Assembly (NCBI GenBank): GCA_947165255.1
Contig: CAMUZR010000013.1
Span: forward strand, 1 to 64,000
Length of the DNA stretch: 64,000 bases
Source: an uncultured Bacteroidales bacterium
Lineage (GTDB): Bacteria; Bacteroidota; Bacteroidia; Bacteroidales; P3
Reading direction: 5' to 3'
How positions within the stretch are numbered: position 1 is the first letter of the stretch; the number at the start of each line of letters is the position of its first letter. Of this stretch, positions 18,212 to 27,325 are shown in pieces. Made by a program: the position numbers and the translations under genes. Under the pieces are notes generated by a model, which saw only the letters and a list, made by a program, of their open reading frames with translations, was not told where the DNA came from and did no database searches.

Positions 18212-19153
18212 ATGGAAATCAAAGCAGTAAAATTCAGAAAGAACGGCTTCTACAGCCAACCTTTTGCTTTCGGTGGCGAGGAAGGCAAGGGACAATTCGA
18301 CATAAACATCCGCTACCGTGGCAGCCTACAGAACTACCTAATTGATACCGGTGATGAGGTAATTCTAGTCGACACAGGCCTACCGTCCGGTACTCCTGAG
18401 GAGGTGCCCGACGAGAAATCACTTGCCTACACTGGCGAGGACATCTGCAGCTACATGGAGGCCTTCGCCGCATTGGGCTACCGTCCCGAACAAGTAACCA
18501 AGATTCTACTCACCCACAAACATGCCGACCACAGCGGTGAGCTGCATTCGTTTCCCTATGCAAAGATATATGTGAATGCCGACGAAATGGGCGTCGACGA
18601 ACTAAAGAATATTCCCAACCTCGTTCCAGTGCATTTCACCGATGGGCCTTACTTCAACTTTCCTGCCAGCCAAAAAATTGCTGACGGCATCTTTTTCATC
18701 AAAGCCAAAGGCCACACCAACGGCAACAGCCTGATTGTGGCCGAGAAAGAAGGCAAATTCTATATGTTCCAAGGCGACATTACCTACGTGGACGAGGCTC
18801 TGTACGAAAACAAACTCTCCATCGTATACGACGACCTACCCGCCGCCCGTGAAACCCTCAACCGTGTACGCGAGTTTGTCAGCAACCATCCAACAGTATA
18901 TCTCTCCACCCACTCACCACAAGGATATGAAAACCTCGAAGCCGAACGCGTGATGGACTTAGACCACCCAGTGCCTACCGTATTGGCCCAAGTGAATTTT
19001 GCAGAAAAGAAAGCTTCGGGCAAGTACATCTGCAGCATCTGTGGCTATGTCTACGACCCCGCTGAACATGACGGAGTGGCCTTCGAGGATCTTCCTGCCG
19101 ACTGGAGATGTCCCCGCTGCAAACAAAGCAAAGAAAAGTTCAACAAGGCCTAA
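18212..19153 (+). CDS. Metallo-beta-lactamase-fold hydrolase fused to rubredoxin
   Basis: A 313-residue two-domain protein. Residues 1 to about 260 are a metallo-beta-lactamase fold with the classic THKHADHSG motif (His102, His104, Asp106, His107) and later metal-ligand regions around GHTNGNS and QGDI. Residues 270-313 are a complete rubredoxin with Cys274/Cys277 and Cys300/Cys303 and the motif [12 protein letters not shown]. Flavodiiron proteins use HxExD instead of HxHxDH, so this is not a normal flavodiiron enzyme. The attached rubredoxin and the flavodoxin-like neighbour suggest a redox reaction in oxygen or peroxide defence. Confidence 0.88.
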   Translation: MEIKAVKFRKNGFYSQPFAFGGEEGKGQFDINIRYRGSLQNYLIDTGDEVILVDTGLPSGTPEEVPDEKSLAYTGEDICSYMEAFAALGYRPEQVTKILLTHKHADHSGELHSFPYAKIYVNADEMGVDELKNIPNLVPVHFTDGPYFNFPASQKIADGIFFIKAKGHTNGNSLIVAEKEGKFYMFQGDITYVDEALYENKLSIVYDDLPAARETLNRVREFVSNHPTVYLSTHSPQGYENLEAERVMDLDHPVPTVLAQVNFAEKKASGKYICSICGYVYDPAEHDGVAFEDLPADWRCPRCKQSKEKFNKA

Positions 19154-19185
19154 ACTGCAGTATAGGCTATCCCTCAACACATTAT

Positions 19186-19222
19186 GGCGTGGCCGCGTAC
19201 TCCAACGCGGTCACGCCTTTTT
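19186..19222 (+). terminator. Rho-independent terminator after MBL-rubredoxin gene
   Basis: GGCGTGGCCGCG (19186-19197) pairs with CGCGGTCACGCC (19206-19217) with one G-T pair and is followed by TTTTT. It ends the redox island. Confidence 0.88.
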
Positions 19223-19274
19223 CGTATGGTACCTCAAGACTGGGGCACCCAGCACAGAGTGGCACCAAAAAGGC

Positions 19275-19502
19275 CTATTCCTCAGGGACGCACTCTTTCG
19301 AAAGAAGGGTAACGCCATCAATCGTAGAGGTCCACTCGGCATTGAGGTCGGAGCAGCTGCTATGGCTCCCAAGCGGTTCAAGGCTGTGGGAGGTGTATTC
19401 GTGGTTGCCGCGGATGGTGGTGCAGGCGCAGCGTTTCTCTTTGCAGCCAGTAACAACGGCCACAATGACTAGCATTGTCAAGAGGGCAAGTATCTTTTTC
19501 AT
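19275..19502 (-). CDS. Small cysteine-rich lipoprotein
   Basis: A 75-residue protein with a short lipoprotein signal (MKKILALLTMLVIVAVVTGC), so the mature form is only about 56 residues and membrane-anchored at the cysteine. The mature part contains further cysteines (CKEKRCACTT, SSCSDLN, KECVPEE). No family is recognised with confidence. It starts 15 bases after the lpxA stop on the same strand and could be the last gene of the guaA-lpxC-lpxA transcript. Confidence 0.68.
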   Translation of the reverse strand: MKKILALLTMLVIVAVVTGCKEKRCACTTIRGNHEYTSHSLEPLGSHSSCSDLNAEWTSTIDGVTLLSKECVPEE

Positions 19503-19517
19503 ATATAGTTTTTTTTA

Positions 19518-20306
19518 TTATTTGTCTCTTTTCATGAAGGTATAGCCTTTCATCAGGCCGGTTGTGGCGCTACCGATAAAGCTGAGGACCTGCTTGCCTT
19601 CGTCCGTATGGCCGTAGTGCTCTTTTATTTCTTCGACGGCATGGCTGACGGTGAGGCCTTTCTGGAACAAGTAGCGGTATATGTCGGCAATGTTATTAAT
19701 GGTTTCGCGTGAGAACCCTCGACGCTGGAGGCCCAACGAATTGACTCCGGCAAAAGAGATGGGGTAGCGAGCCGCCTTGACGAAAGGAGGCACGTCCTTA
19801 TCCACCAGCGAGCCGCCGGCGGTTATGACATGGGAGCCAATATGGATAAACTGAAGGCAGGCCGTCTTGCCCCCAAGTATGACATAATCGCCCACGATGA
19901 TGTGCCCGGCAAGGGTAGCGTTGTTGGCAAAGACACAATGGTCACCCACGACGCAGTCATGCGCAATGTGGACATACGCCATAATGAGGTTGCCGCTGCC
20001 AACGACCGTGCGACCCGAGGCCGAGGTGCCGCGGTTGATGGTGCAGCATTCGCGAATAACGTTGTTGTCGCCAATCTCACAGGTGGTGTATTCGCCAGCA
20101 AACTTCAAATCCTGCGGTATGGCAGAAATGACCGAGCCAGGAAAGATATGGCAGTTCTTTCCAATTCGTGCGCCGGGGTAAATAACCACGTTGGGCTCAA
20201 TGACGGTGCCATCGCCGATGACCACGTCGTCGCAGATTGTGGTAAAATTGCCTATTTTTACGTTTTCGCCAATTTGGGCGTTGGGGTGGATGTCGTTAAG
20301 TATCAT
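19518..20306 (-). CDS. lpxA: Acyl-ACP--UDP-GlcNAc O-acyltransferase
   Basis: A 262-residue left-handed beta-helix enzyme that catalyses the first step of lipid A synthesis in the cytosol. Hexapeptide repeats run from residue 6 to about 185. The catalytic histidine is in YVHIAHDCVVG, and the C-terminal helical domain (SLGLQRRGFSRETI) is typical of LpxA. The start ATG overlaps the lpxC stop by 4 bases, implying translational coupling. Confidence 0.95.
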   Translation of the reverse strand: MILNDIHPNAQIGENVKIGNFTTICDDVVIGDGTVIEPNVVIYPGARIGKNCHIFPGSVISAIPQDLKFAGEYTTCEIGDNNVIRECCTINRGTSASGRTVVGSGNLIMAYVHIAHDCVVGDHCVFANNATLAGHIIVGDYVILGGKTACLQFIHIGSHVITAGGSLVDKDVPPFVKAARYPISFAGVNSLGLQRRGFSRETINNIADIYRYLFQKGLTVSHAVEEIKEHYGHTDEGKQVLSFIGSATTGLMKGYTFMKRDK

Positions 20307-21217
20307 TTATTATTAATGTATTCAATTAAATATTTACTAAAAGCAGCATTGGCCTTATGGCCAGGCTTGTATATCGAAAAATGGCCCTGCAGCGGACGCC
20401 CCACCAGGCGCACGTCGCCAACGAAGTCGAGCAACTTATGGCGGGCAGGTTCGTTTGGGAAATAGGGGTCGGTGGTGTTGAGGACTCCGTCGTGGACCCG
20501 TATCTGAGAGGCATCCTTGTGAAAGGTTCGTTCCAAACGGCGCAGTTGCCTCGGTCCCAACTCTTTATTCACAAAGACCAAGGCATTGTCCAAACTGCCG
20601 CCCTTGATAAGGTTGAGGTGCAGGAGGGGCTCTATCTCATGCAAAAACACAAAGGTGCGGCACATGGATATTTCGGCTTCGTACTGCGACATATCGGCCA
20701 GCGTTGCCGTTTGCCGGCCGATGACGCTCTTAGGAAAATCTATAACGCAGTCGACCGAGAAGGTGTCGGCGGGCTCGACTTCAAAAACCGAGCCGGTGTC
20801 CTTGTTTTCAAAACGCAAGTGCTCGTCGAAGGTAACAACCTGTCGCGGAGCGTCCTGCTCGCGAGTGCCCACGCGGATAATCTGCTGCAGCCAAGGGCGG
20901 GCAGAGCCGTCGAGGATGGGGACTTCGCCGCCATCCAACTCAATGAGCGCATTGTCGATTCCGCAACCGTGAAGGGCGGACATAAGGTGTTCGATGGTGG
21001 CTATGCTATGCCGTCCAGAGCCTATGGTGGTGCCGCGGGCTGTTTCGGACACATGGGTGGCCAACGCCGGCACGGTGACGATATTGAATCGGTCGGTACG
21101 GCGGAAGGCGATACCATAGTCGGGGTGCGCTGGCCGCACGGTGACGGTCACCGTTCGACCCGTATGCAGACCCATGCCTGTCATTCTGAACTCTTTGCGC
21201 AACGTGGTCTGGTTCAT
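20303..21217 (-). CDS. lpxC: UDP-3-O-acyl-GlcNAc deacetylase, without FabZ domain
   Basis: A 304-residue zinc deacetylase, the committed step of lipid A synthesis. Metal and active-site motifs are present: TIEHLMSALHGCGIDNALIE (first His), RHKLLDFVGDVRLVG (second His and Asp) and PGHKANAAF (catalytic His). Many Bacteroidota carry a longer LpxC-FabZ fusion of about 460 residues; here the reading frame stops straight after the LpxC domain and lpxA begins at the overlapping ATGA. A separate fabZ must therefore be elsewhere. Confidence 0.94.
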   Translation of the reverse strand: MNQTTLRKEFRMTGMGLHTGRTVTVTVRPAHPDYGIAFRRTDRFNIVTVPALATHVSETARGTTIGSGRHSIATIEHLMSALHGCGIDNALIELDGGEVPILDGSARPWLQQIIRVGTREQDAPRQVVTFDEHLRFENKDTGSVFEVEPADTFSVDCVIDFPKSVIGRQTATLADMSQYEAEISMCRTFVFLHEIEPLLHLNLIKGGSLDNALVFVNKELGPRQLRRLERTFHKDASQIRVHDGVLNTTDPYFPNEPARHKLLDFVGDVRLVGRPLQGHFSIYKPGHKANAAFSKYLIEYINNK

Positions 21218-22752
21218 CGGACGGGTATAAAGTGGAAATCGCTCATACGGTAAAGTATAGCATACTGGTTCTCAAATCCATAATCGGCTCTGGAGTGGGA
21301 GAAAGAGAGGGGATATATCATGCCCTGCGGGGTGGCTATGATGGGCGAACGGAAAAATTCGGTGCCCTTCTGCTGCAGGCCGGTGACAAAATAGAGAATG
21401 ATGTCATGGCCCATGCCGGCATAGACATTGGTAGGCTCGGTGCTATAGCGACGGCTAAAGAGGTCGATAAAGTCACGATGGGTAGTATTAGCGCGAACCC
21501 AGTCGAGATAGAAAGTCGAGTAATTGAGATTCTGCAGTTGCGAGAAATCTATGTCGCCATACAGGGTCGACCAATCCTCGTATGAGTAGAGGTAGGGGGT
21601 ACGCGTCTTGAAGGCGGAAAGTTTGTTGAGCAGCTGCGAGGCATAGATTCGGTTCTTAGACTTGTCCTGATTGTACATACTGATGACAACCGAACGCTCG
21701 CTACTCTTGATGGCATTGGTTAGTTTGGACGACTGAGCCCAGTCGATGAGGGTGTAGTTCAGATTGGGGTGCTGCTCAATCTCGGCGGTGAGGGCGGCAA
21801 CGGCGGCTGCCTCGCCTTTCCCCTTGGAATGCACTATGAAGATGGGTGAGTTAGGATTATTGGTCTCAATAGTCTGAACGGTGCGCTTGGCATAGGCCTC
21901 AAAGGAGGGCATGCACTTAAAGACATACGGATTGCCCTTGACTATTTCGGGGCGGTCGGCCACGGGGTTGACAATAAAGAGCTCCGCCTGACGAGCCAGC
22001 TCGGCGGCCTTGTGGAAAGGCTGACGGGTGAGCAAGGCAATGAGCAGGTCGGACTGGGCAACGTTATGGCTGACAAAAGCGCGCTCCACATCCTCGTCAG
22101 AGGTGCCTTCGACATCTACCACATTAAGGGTGACGTTGTAGCCCCGCTGTTCCAGTTTTTCCAATCCTAGCAGCAAGCCCTCGTAGAACTGTATAAATTC
22201 CAGGCTCTTATAGGAAGTCTTGCCTCGCTGCTCGACATCGAACTTGGTAGTGGAAATCTTATCCATCTGGCTGAGATTGAGTGGCATCATGAGCGACACC
22301 ACAATACTCTGCGGATTGACACGCGGCCGAATGGTAGCCACCGGCCCTATGGGATCCGCGGGCGGCTGGATGGCCGCGGGAGGGTTGGCGACCGGCTTTT
22401 GCGGAGTGGCCGCTGGGGTCTGGCTGGCCGTGGCCGTCTGCGTGGGTTCGGTGGCAGGCGGTGCGGTGGTGCCGTCGGAGAGCCTCTGTCCCTTACAGGG
22501 CAGCCAAACGGTGTCGCCTATCTGAAGGAAATGAATATCCTTCTTCGTGACTGCCTCCACCTCTTTAAGACCGTATGCGCGCGAGATGGCATAAACCGTC
22601 TGCCCACGGTCGACAATATGTATGAAATAGCGTTTACCGTTTACTATCTGCGTCTTATGCGACACCTGGACGCTGGCTCCGCCCGGCATCTGTGCCCAGA
22701 CGATGGATGCCCATGTCAGCAGGAGGAGCAATACGACTGGTTTTCTCATCAT
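21214..22752 (-). CDS. LysM-domain protein with type 1 periplasmic-binding fold
   Basis: A 512-residue exported protein. A cleavable signal peptide ends near WASIVWAQ. Residues about 45-90 are a LysM peptidoglycan-binding domain (HIVDRGQTVYAISRAYGL with QIGDTVWLP). A Pro/Ala/Thr-rich linker follows to about residue 150, and the remainder has the look of a leucine-binding/LpoA-like type 1 periplasmic-binding domain. It probably binds the wall and may sense or activate cell-wall synthesis. It overlaps lpxC by 4 bases, linking it to the lipid A genes. Confidence 0.78.
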   Translation of the reverse strand: MMRKPVVLLLLLTWASIVWAQMPGGASVQVSHKTQIVNGKRYFIHIVDRGQTVYAISRAYGLKEVEAVTKKDIHFLQIGDTVWLPCKGQRLSDGTTAPPATEPTQTATASQTPAATPQKPVANPPAAIQPPADPIGPVATIRPRVNPQSIVVSLMMPLNLSQMDKISTTKFDVEQRGKTSYKSLEFIQFYEGLLLGLEKLEQRGYNVTLNVVDVEGTSDEDVERAFVSHNVAQSDLLIALLTRQPFHKAAELARQAELFIVNPVADRPEIVKGNPYVFKCMPSFEAYAKRTVQTIETNNPNSPIFIVHSKGKGEAAAVAALTAEIEQHPNLNYTLIDWAQSSKLTNAIKSSERSVVISMYNQDKSKNRIYASQLLNKLSAFKTRTPYLYSYEDWSTLYGDIDFSQLQNLNYSTFYLDWVRANTTHRDFIDLFSRRYSTEPTNVYAGMGHDIILYFVTGLQQKGTEFFRSPIIATPQGMIYPLSFSHSRADYGFENQYAILYRMSDFHFIPVR

Positions 22753-22770
22753 AGTCTTAGTTTTATTTTT

Positions 22771-24297
22771 TTATTCCCACTCAATGGTTGCAGGTGGTTT
22801 GGAGCTGATGTCGTACACCACCCGGTTAACGCCTTTGACGCGGTTGATAATGTCGTTGGACACCTTGGCCAGGAAGTCGTAGGGCAAGTGGCTCCAGTCG
22901 GCCGTCATGCCGTCGACCGACTCCACAGCTCGCAGGGCCACGACGCTCTCGTAGGTACGCTCGTCGCCCATGACGCCCACCGACTGGACAGGCAGCAGCA
23001 TGCAGCCCGCCTGCCACACCTTGTCGTAGAGGTCCCAGTCGCGCAGACCCTGGATAAAAATATCGTCCACCTCCTGAAGGATGTGCACCTTCTCAGGGGT
23101 GACGTCGCTGAGTATGCGGATGGCCAGGCCGGGGCCGGGGAAAGGATGGCGGCCAATGAGTTCGGACTTGATTCCCAGCTGACGGCCCACACGGCGAACC
23201 TCATCTTTGAAAAGACTGCGGAGGGGCTCGACGAGCTGCAACTTCATATAGTCGGGCAAGCCGCCCACATTATGGTGCGACTTAATGGTTTGCGAAGGCC
23301 CCTTTACGGAGCTGGACTCGATAACGTCGGGGTAGATAGTGCCCTGCCCGAGCCACTTGGCATCGGTGATGAGCTTGGCTTCGGCATCGAAGACATCAAT
23401 GAAGGTCTTGCCGATGGCTTTGCGCTTCTTCTCTGGATCGGTGACGCCCGCCAAGACATTGTAGAAACGCTCCTTGGCATCCACGCCTTTGACATTCAAC
23501 CCCATGTCGCGATATGACTCCAACACACCCTCAAACTCGTTCTTGCGGAGCAGGCCGTTGTCGACAAAGATGCAGTGCAGCTGGTGGCCGATGGCGCGGT
23601 TGAGCAGCACGGCGGCCACGGTAGAGTCGACTCCGCCGGAGAGCCCCAGCACCACCTTGTCGGACCCCACCTTGGCGCGGAGTTCGGCCACAGTGGTTTC
23701 GATGAACGACTCGGGTGTCCACGACTGGTCGCAGCCGCAGATGTCCACCACAAAGTTCTTCAGCAGGGTGAGGCCATCGACGGAGTGGTGCACCTCAGGG
23801 TGGAACTGAATGGCATAGGTGGGCTCGCCCTCAATCTGGTAGCCCGCAAAGCGGACACTGTCGGTAGAGCAAATGACGTGGTAGTTCTCGGGCAGGCGCT
23901 CGATGGTGTCGCCATGGCTCATCCACACCTGGCTGCCCTGGGGAATGCCCTTCATAAGGGGGCTGGCGCTGTCGATAAACTGTAGGTTGGCACGACCATA
24001 CTCACGAACTTTTGACTGCTGGACACTGCCGCCGCCGTACTTTGCCAGATACTGCGCACCATAGCACACGGCAAGCAGAGGCAGACGCCCCTTGATGCCG
24101 GCCATGTCCGGGACGGGCGCGTCGGCCGCATTGCAGCTATAGGGGCTGCCCGAAAAAACGACACCCTTGACATCGGAAGTCAGGGCAGGAATTTTATTGA
24201 AAGGGTGAATTTCGCAGTAAATATTTAGCTCTCGAATTTTGCGAGCAATCAGCTGAGTATACTGAGAACCAAAATCTAAGATAATGATAGTGTCCAT
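22771..24297 (-). CDS. guaA: GMP synthase (glutamine-hydrolysing)
   Basis: A 508-residue cytosolic enzyme converting XMP to GMP. The N-terminal class I glutamine amidotransferase has the nucleophile cysteine in [10 protein letters not shown] and the histidine in [10 protein letters not shown]. The ATP-pyrophosphatase domain has the P-loop [13 protein letters not shown]. The C-terminal dimerisation domain ends in the conserved PPATIEWE. First gene of the minus-strand unit guaA, LysM-binding protein, lpxC, lpxA. Confidence 0.97.
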   Translation of the reverse strand: MDTIIILDFGSQYTQLIARKIRELNIYCEIHPFNKIPALTSDVKGVVFSGSPYSCNAADAPVPDMAGIKGRLPLLAVCYGAQYLAKYGGGSVQQSKVREYGRANLQFIDSASPLMKGIPQGSQVWMSHGDTIERLPENYHVICSTDSVRFAGYQIEGEPTYAIQFHPEVHHSVDGLTLLKNFVVDICGCDQSWTPESFIETTVAELRAKVGSDKVVLGLSGGVDSTVAAVLLNRAIGHQLHCIFVDNGLLRKNEFEGVLESYRDMGLNVKGVDAKERFYNVLAGVTDPEKKRKAIGKTFIDVFDAEAKLITDAKWLGQGTIYPDVIESSSVKGPSQTIKSHHNVGGLPDYMKLQLVEPLRSLFKDEVRRVGRQLGIKSELIGRHPFPGPGLAIRILSDVTPEKVHILQEVDDIFIQGLRDWDLYDKVWQAGCMLLPVQSVGVMGDERTYESVVALRAVESVDGMTADWSHLPYDFLAKVSNDIINRVKGVNRVVYDISSKPPATIEWE

Positions 24298-24319
24298 ACT
24301 TTATTCTCTTAATAAGTGG

Positions 24320-24327
24320 CAAAAATA
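24320..24327 (-). promoter_or_regulatory. Bacteroidota -7 element for guaA
   Basis: On the minus strand the sequence is TATTTTTG, 22 bases upstream of the guaA ATG. There is no convincing -33 TTTG. Confidence 0.5.
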
Positions 24328-24439
24328 CGAAATATTTTCGGAATAATCATATTTTTCGATTGTTTTAATATAAATATTATAGTTGAAGAGGACTTTTTCC
24401 ACCCCATGCCGCCGCCTTCGGACGCCTTAGCGTTCACCC

Positions 24440-24472
24440 CGACCCTCCACCGACCCTCCGCCGACCCTCCAC
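24440..24472. repeat. GC-rich 11-bp tandem repeat, three units (CGACCCTCCRC)
   Basis: Units CGACCCTCCAC, CGACCCTCCGC and CGACCCTCCAC follow without gaps. This lies in the 571-base guaA-bamD gap and has the same period as the AT-rich array next to it. The gap also holds both divergent promoters and no gene that I can support. Confidence 0.7.
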
Positions 24473-24536
24473 AGCGCCGCGTTGCCAACGTCCCCCTTTT
24501 TCCACCCTTGGTTCGCTTGTTGGCTTTTATTCCACT

Positions 24537-24616
24537 TGCATTTTGTTTGCATTTAGTTTATCCGGTAAAAACAAAATGCAAACAAAATACAAACTAAATG
24601 CAAACTAAATGGGACA
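24537..24616. repeat. AT-rich 11-bp tandem array with inverted copy
   Basis: Direct units AAAATGCAAAC, AAAATACAAAC, TAAATGCAAAC and a decaying fourth run from 24573 to 24616. An inverted stretch of about 24 bases at 24537-24560 (GTTTGCATTTAGTTT on the plus strand) matches the complement of the array, so the block can fold as an imperfect cruciform. The same unit occurs at 3470-3502. Confidence 0.7.
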
Positions 24617-24854
24617 AAAAAGGCGGAGCAAGGGCGGATGAAATCCGGAGGCTGGAAGGGACGAAAGGAAAGATAATGTTGCTGCACACATAATATTTTA
24701 CCCCAAAGCGACGTTATGGTAGTCGTGTTGAAGGGGGCGAACCAAGGTGCTGAAGCGGCTCCTCCCCCACACTCCCGAAAGGCTGGAAGAGGTCTAATAA
24801 ATATTATTAACACGCGATTATTGCAAAAAAACATGCTAATTGCAAAAAAAGATG

Positions 24855-24862
24855 TACCTTTG
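24855..24862 (+). promoter_or_regulatory. Bacteroidota -7 element very close to bamD start
   Basis: TACCTTTG ends 6 bases before the bamD ATG. If used, the transcript would begin at or within two bases of the start codon. No TTTG at -33 distance was seen. Confidence 0.5.
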
Positions 24863-24868
24863 CAGATT

Positions 24869-25681
24869 ATGAAATTTGTAACTAAGATCGGTTTTTTGTT
24901 TCTAACAGTAACACTGTTAGCCAGTTGTAGTGGTTACGACAAATTGGTAAAAGGGTCCGATTTCGATGCCAAGTACAAGGCAGCGGTCGATTACTACAAC
25001 AAGAAGAGCTACAGCCGGGCCATACAGTTGTTCGAGAACCTCATCATGCACTACCACGGCAAAGAGAATGCCGAAAACATTGCATGGTACTATGGCCAGT
25101 CGCTCATGGCCGAGAAGGACTACTACTCTGCCTCCTACCAGTTCAACACCTTCTTCAAGCGCTACCCCTACAGCGAACGCGCAGAGGAAGCCCTGTTTCT
25201 GGCTGCCGAGTGCAAGTATCACGAGTCGCCCGAGTACTATCTCGACCAACGGTTGACCAAAGAGGCCATCACGGCCTACGAGTCGTTCGTGGACCGCTAT
25301 CCCAACAGCACCCATGTCCCCGAAATCAACTCACACCTGGATGAGTTGCGCGACAAACTCATGCGCAAGGAATATGAGATTGCCTACGGCTACTACCTCA
25401 CCGAGAACTACAATGCGGCCTACACCTCGCTGCAGGCCTTCCTGAATAACTACCCCGACTCGCCTTTCCGCGAGCAGGCTATGTTCTATCTGCTTTCCAG
25501 CGGATACCAGTTCGGCATCAATAGCCAAGAGTCGAAAATGAAAGAACGCCTGCAACAGGTGGTGAACGATTTCGACCGTTTCAGCACTGCCTTCAGCAAC
25601 TCGAAATATATCAGCCAGGCACAAAACTACTACACTAAGGCCAAGGCGGCAATTGCCAAATTGGAGAGCGCTGGCAAATAA
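24869..25681 (+). CDS. bamD: Outer membrane assembly lipoprotein BamD
   Basis: A 270-residue lipoprotein with signal MKFVTKIGFLFLTVTLLASC and a lipobox cysteine at residue 20. Tetratricopeptide-like helical repeats fill the rest (YYNKKSYSRAIQLFENLI, FNTFFKRYPYSERAEEALF, LQAFLNNYPDSPFREQA). It is part of the BAM machine that inserts outer-membrane beta-barrels. The start was set at the lipoprotein signal; an upstream in-frame ATG at 24716 would put a non-homologous, low-quality stretch in front of it. Followed by rpoZ and coaBC, an order common in this phylum. Confidence 0.9.
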   Translation: MKFVTKIGFLFLTVTLLASCSGYDKLVKGSDFDAKYKAAVDYYNKKSYSRAIQLFENLIMHYHGKENAENIAWYYGQSLMAEKDYYSASYQFNTFFKRYPYSERAEEALFLAAECKYHESPEYYLDQRLTKEAITAYESFVDRYPNSTHVPEINSHLDELRDKLMRKEYEIAYGYYLTENYNAAYTSLQAFLNNYPDSPFREQAMFYLLSSGYQFGINSQESKMKERLQQVVNDFDRFSTAFSNSKYISQAQNYYTKAKAAIAKLESAGK

Positions 25682-25725
25682 AAACCGAACACAATCCACA
25701 GACCGACAATAATAACATACATATA

Positions 25726-26103
25726 ATGGAAGAGAATAAGAAAAAGATCCCCAACACCACCGTTACACGTAACACTGCTGAGTTCAGCCAGATGACCGGC
25801 AACATATACGAAACTGTCGCCGTCCTGACAAAGAGGGCCAACCAGCTTTCCATCGAGGAGAAAAAGGAGCTGCACAAAAAAATTGAGGAGTTCTCCAACA
25901 ACAACGACGGTATGGAGGAATACTATGAGAACCGTGAGCAGATAGAAGTGGTGCGCCGCTTTGAGAAAATGCCCAAACCCGTCTTGGTTGCCACCGAGGA
26001 ATATCTCGATCACAAGCTTTACTACCGCAACCCTGCCAAGGAAGACCAGAACCAGCAGAAGATGGAAGAGCTTGAGAACAAGGTGATAGCCGACCAGCAG
26101 TAG
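25726..26103 (+). CDS. rpoZ: DNA-directed RNA polymerase omega subunit, Bacteroidota type
   Basis: A 125-residue acidic/basic mixed protein of the Rpb6/omega superfamily. The stretch TTVTRNTAEFSQMTGNIYET followed by VLTKRANQL and a C-terminal KPVLVATEEYLDHKLYYRNP is the pattern I know from Bacteroides omega proteins. It sits between bamD and coaBC and ends 2 bases before coaBC starts. Confidence 0.85.
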   Translation: MEENKKKIPNTTVTRNTAEFSQMTGNIYETVAVLTKRANQLSIEEKKELHKKIEEFSNNNDGMEEYYENREQIEVVRRFEKMPKPVLVATEEYLDHKLYYRNPAKEDQNQQKMEELENKVIADQQ

Positions 26104-26105
26104 GT

Positions 26106-27296
26106 ATGAGAGTCCTTGTTGGCATAACGGGCGGCATTGCCGCTTATAAGGCTCCGCTCCTGGTGCGCCTGCTGCGCAAGGCGGGGCACGAGGTGAAGTG
26201 CGTGGCCACCGAGCACGCGCTCCAATTTGTCACGCCCCTGACACTGGAAACCGTGTCGGGCAATAAAGTCTATGCCGACCTTTTCGACTCCAACAACGAC
26301 CACACGACTGAGCACATATCGCTGAAGGACTGGGGAGAAATGATGGTGGTGGCTCCGGCCACTGCCAATATCATTGGCAAGATGGCCTCCGGCATAGGCG
26401 ACGACGCGCTGAGCACACTGCTGCTTTCGTTCATGCGCAAACCCATCTATCTGGCTCCTGCGATGAATACCCAGATGTGGGAATGTCCTGCCGTGCAGCG
26501 CAATATCGACTATCTGCGTTCCATTGGCATCCGCATTATCGACCCGGCCTGCGGCGAGCTGGCCTGCGGCACCACGGGTGCCGGCCGCATGCCCGAACCC
26601 GAGGAAATCATGCAGGCGCTCTTCACCGCCGCACCTGAGCCAGACTTGAGCGGACAGAAGGTGCTGGTGACTGCCGGTCCCACATACGAACGCATTGATT
26701 CGGTGAGGTTCATTGGAAACTACTCGTCGGGCAAGATGGGGTTTGCCCTATCGCAGGTGCTTGCCGCCCATGGAGCCCAAGTAGAGCTGATTGCAGGACC
26801 CACATCACTCAAAATCAGCCATCATAAGATTCACCGAACCGACATCGAAAGCGCCAGGGAGATGTACGAGGCCGCCGTGGCAGCCTTTCCCTCCTGCCAT
26901 GCCGCCATACTTTCGGCCGCCGTGGCCGACTACCGTCCCGACCACGCCGCCGACCACAAACTGAAGAAACAGGGGGCGGAAGGCATGACCCTCACCCTGG
27001 TTCAAAACCCCGACATTCTGGCCACGCTGGGCACGATGAAAACTGCCGGGCAAACGCTGATTGGATTTGCCCTGGAGACCGACAACGAGTCGGACAATGC
27101 CCGTCGGAAACTGGAGAAAAAGAATCTGGACTACATTGTGCTGAACTCGTTGCGGGATGCAGGTGCCGGATTTGGTGTCGACACCAACCGGGTTACCATC
27201 ATAGGCCGAGACGGCTCGGCCCACGCCACTCCGCTGCTGTCTAAGACTGAGGTGGCAGAAGAGATTGTAAAATGCTGCCTCGGCCGAAAGGCATAG
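26106..27296 (+). CDS. coaBC: Bifunctional phosphopantothenoylcysteine decarboxylase / phosphopantothenate-cysteine ligase
   Basis: A 396-residue coenzyme A biosynthesis enzyme. The N-terminal flavoprotein decarboxylase has GITGGIAAYKAP, the conserved PAMNTQMWECPAVQRNI and a substrate-clamp ACGTTGAGRMPEPEEI. The C-terminal ligase domain begins around residue 187 (VLVTAGPTYERIDSVRFIGN) with SSGKMGFAL and later NPDILATLG. It is full length and uses its own ATG just after the rpoZ stop. Confidence 0.95.
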   Translation: MRVLVGITGGIAAYKAPLLVRLLRKAGHEVKCVATEHALQFVTPLTLETVSGNKVYADLFDSNNDHTTEHISLKDWGEMMVVAPATANIIGKMASGIGDDALSTLLLSFMRKPIYLAPAMNTQMWECPAVQRNIDYLRSIGIRIIDPACGELACGTTGAGRMPEPEEIMQALFTAAPEPDLSGQKVLVTAGPTYERIDSVRFIGNYSSGKMGFALSQVLAAHGAQVELIAGPTSLKISHHKIHRTDIESAREMYEAAVAAFPSCHAAILSAAVADYRPDHAADHKLKKQGAEGMTLTLVQNPDILATLGTMKTAGQTLIGFALETDNESDNARRKLEKKNLDYIVLNSLRDAGAGFGVDTNRVTIIGRDGSAHATPLLSKTEVAEEIVKCCLGRKA

Positions 27297-27325
27297 GCAT
27301 CCGTTAATCTAACGACCACGAAATC

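Noticed and set aside
18515..18532. Flavodiiron protein identity for the MBL-rubredoxin gene
   Set aside because: The metal motif is HxHxDH and the flavodoxin domain is not fused, so it is not a standard flavodiiron oxygen reductase.
24537..24616. CRISPR-like array
   Set aside because: The 11-bp units are contiguous without spacers, and no cas genes are near.
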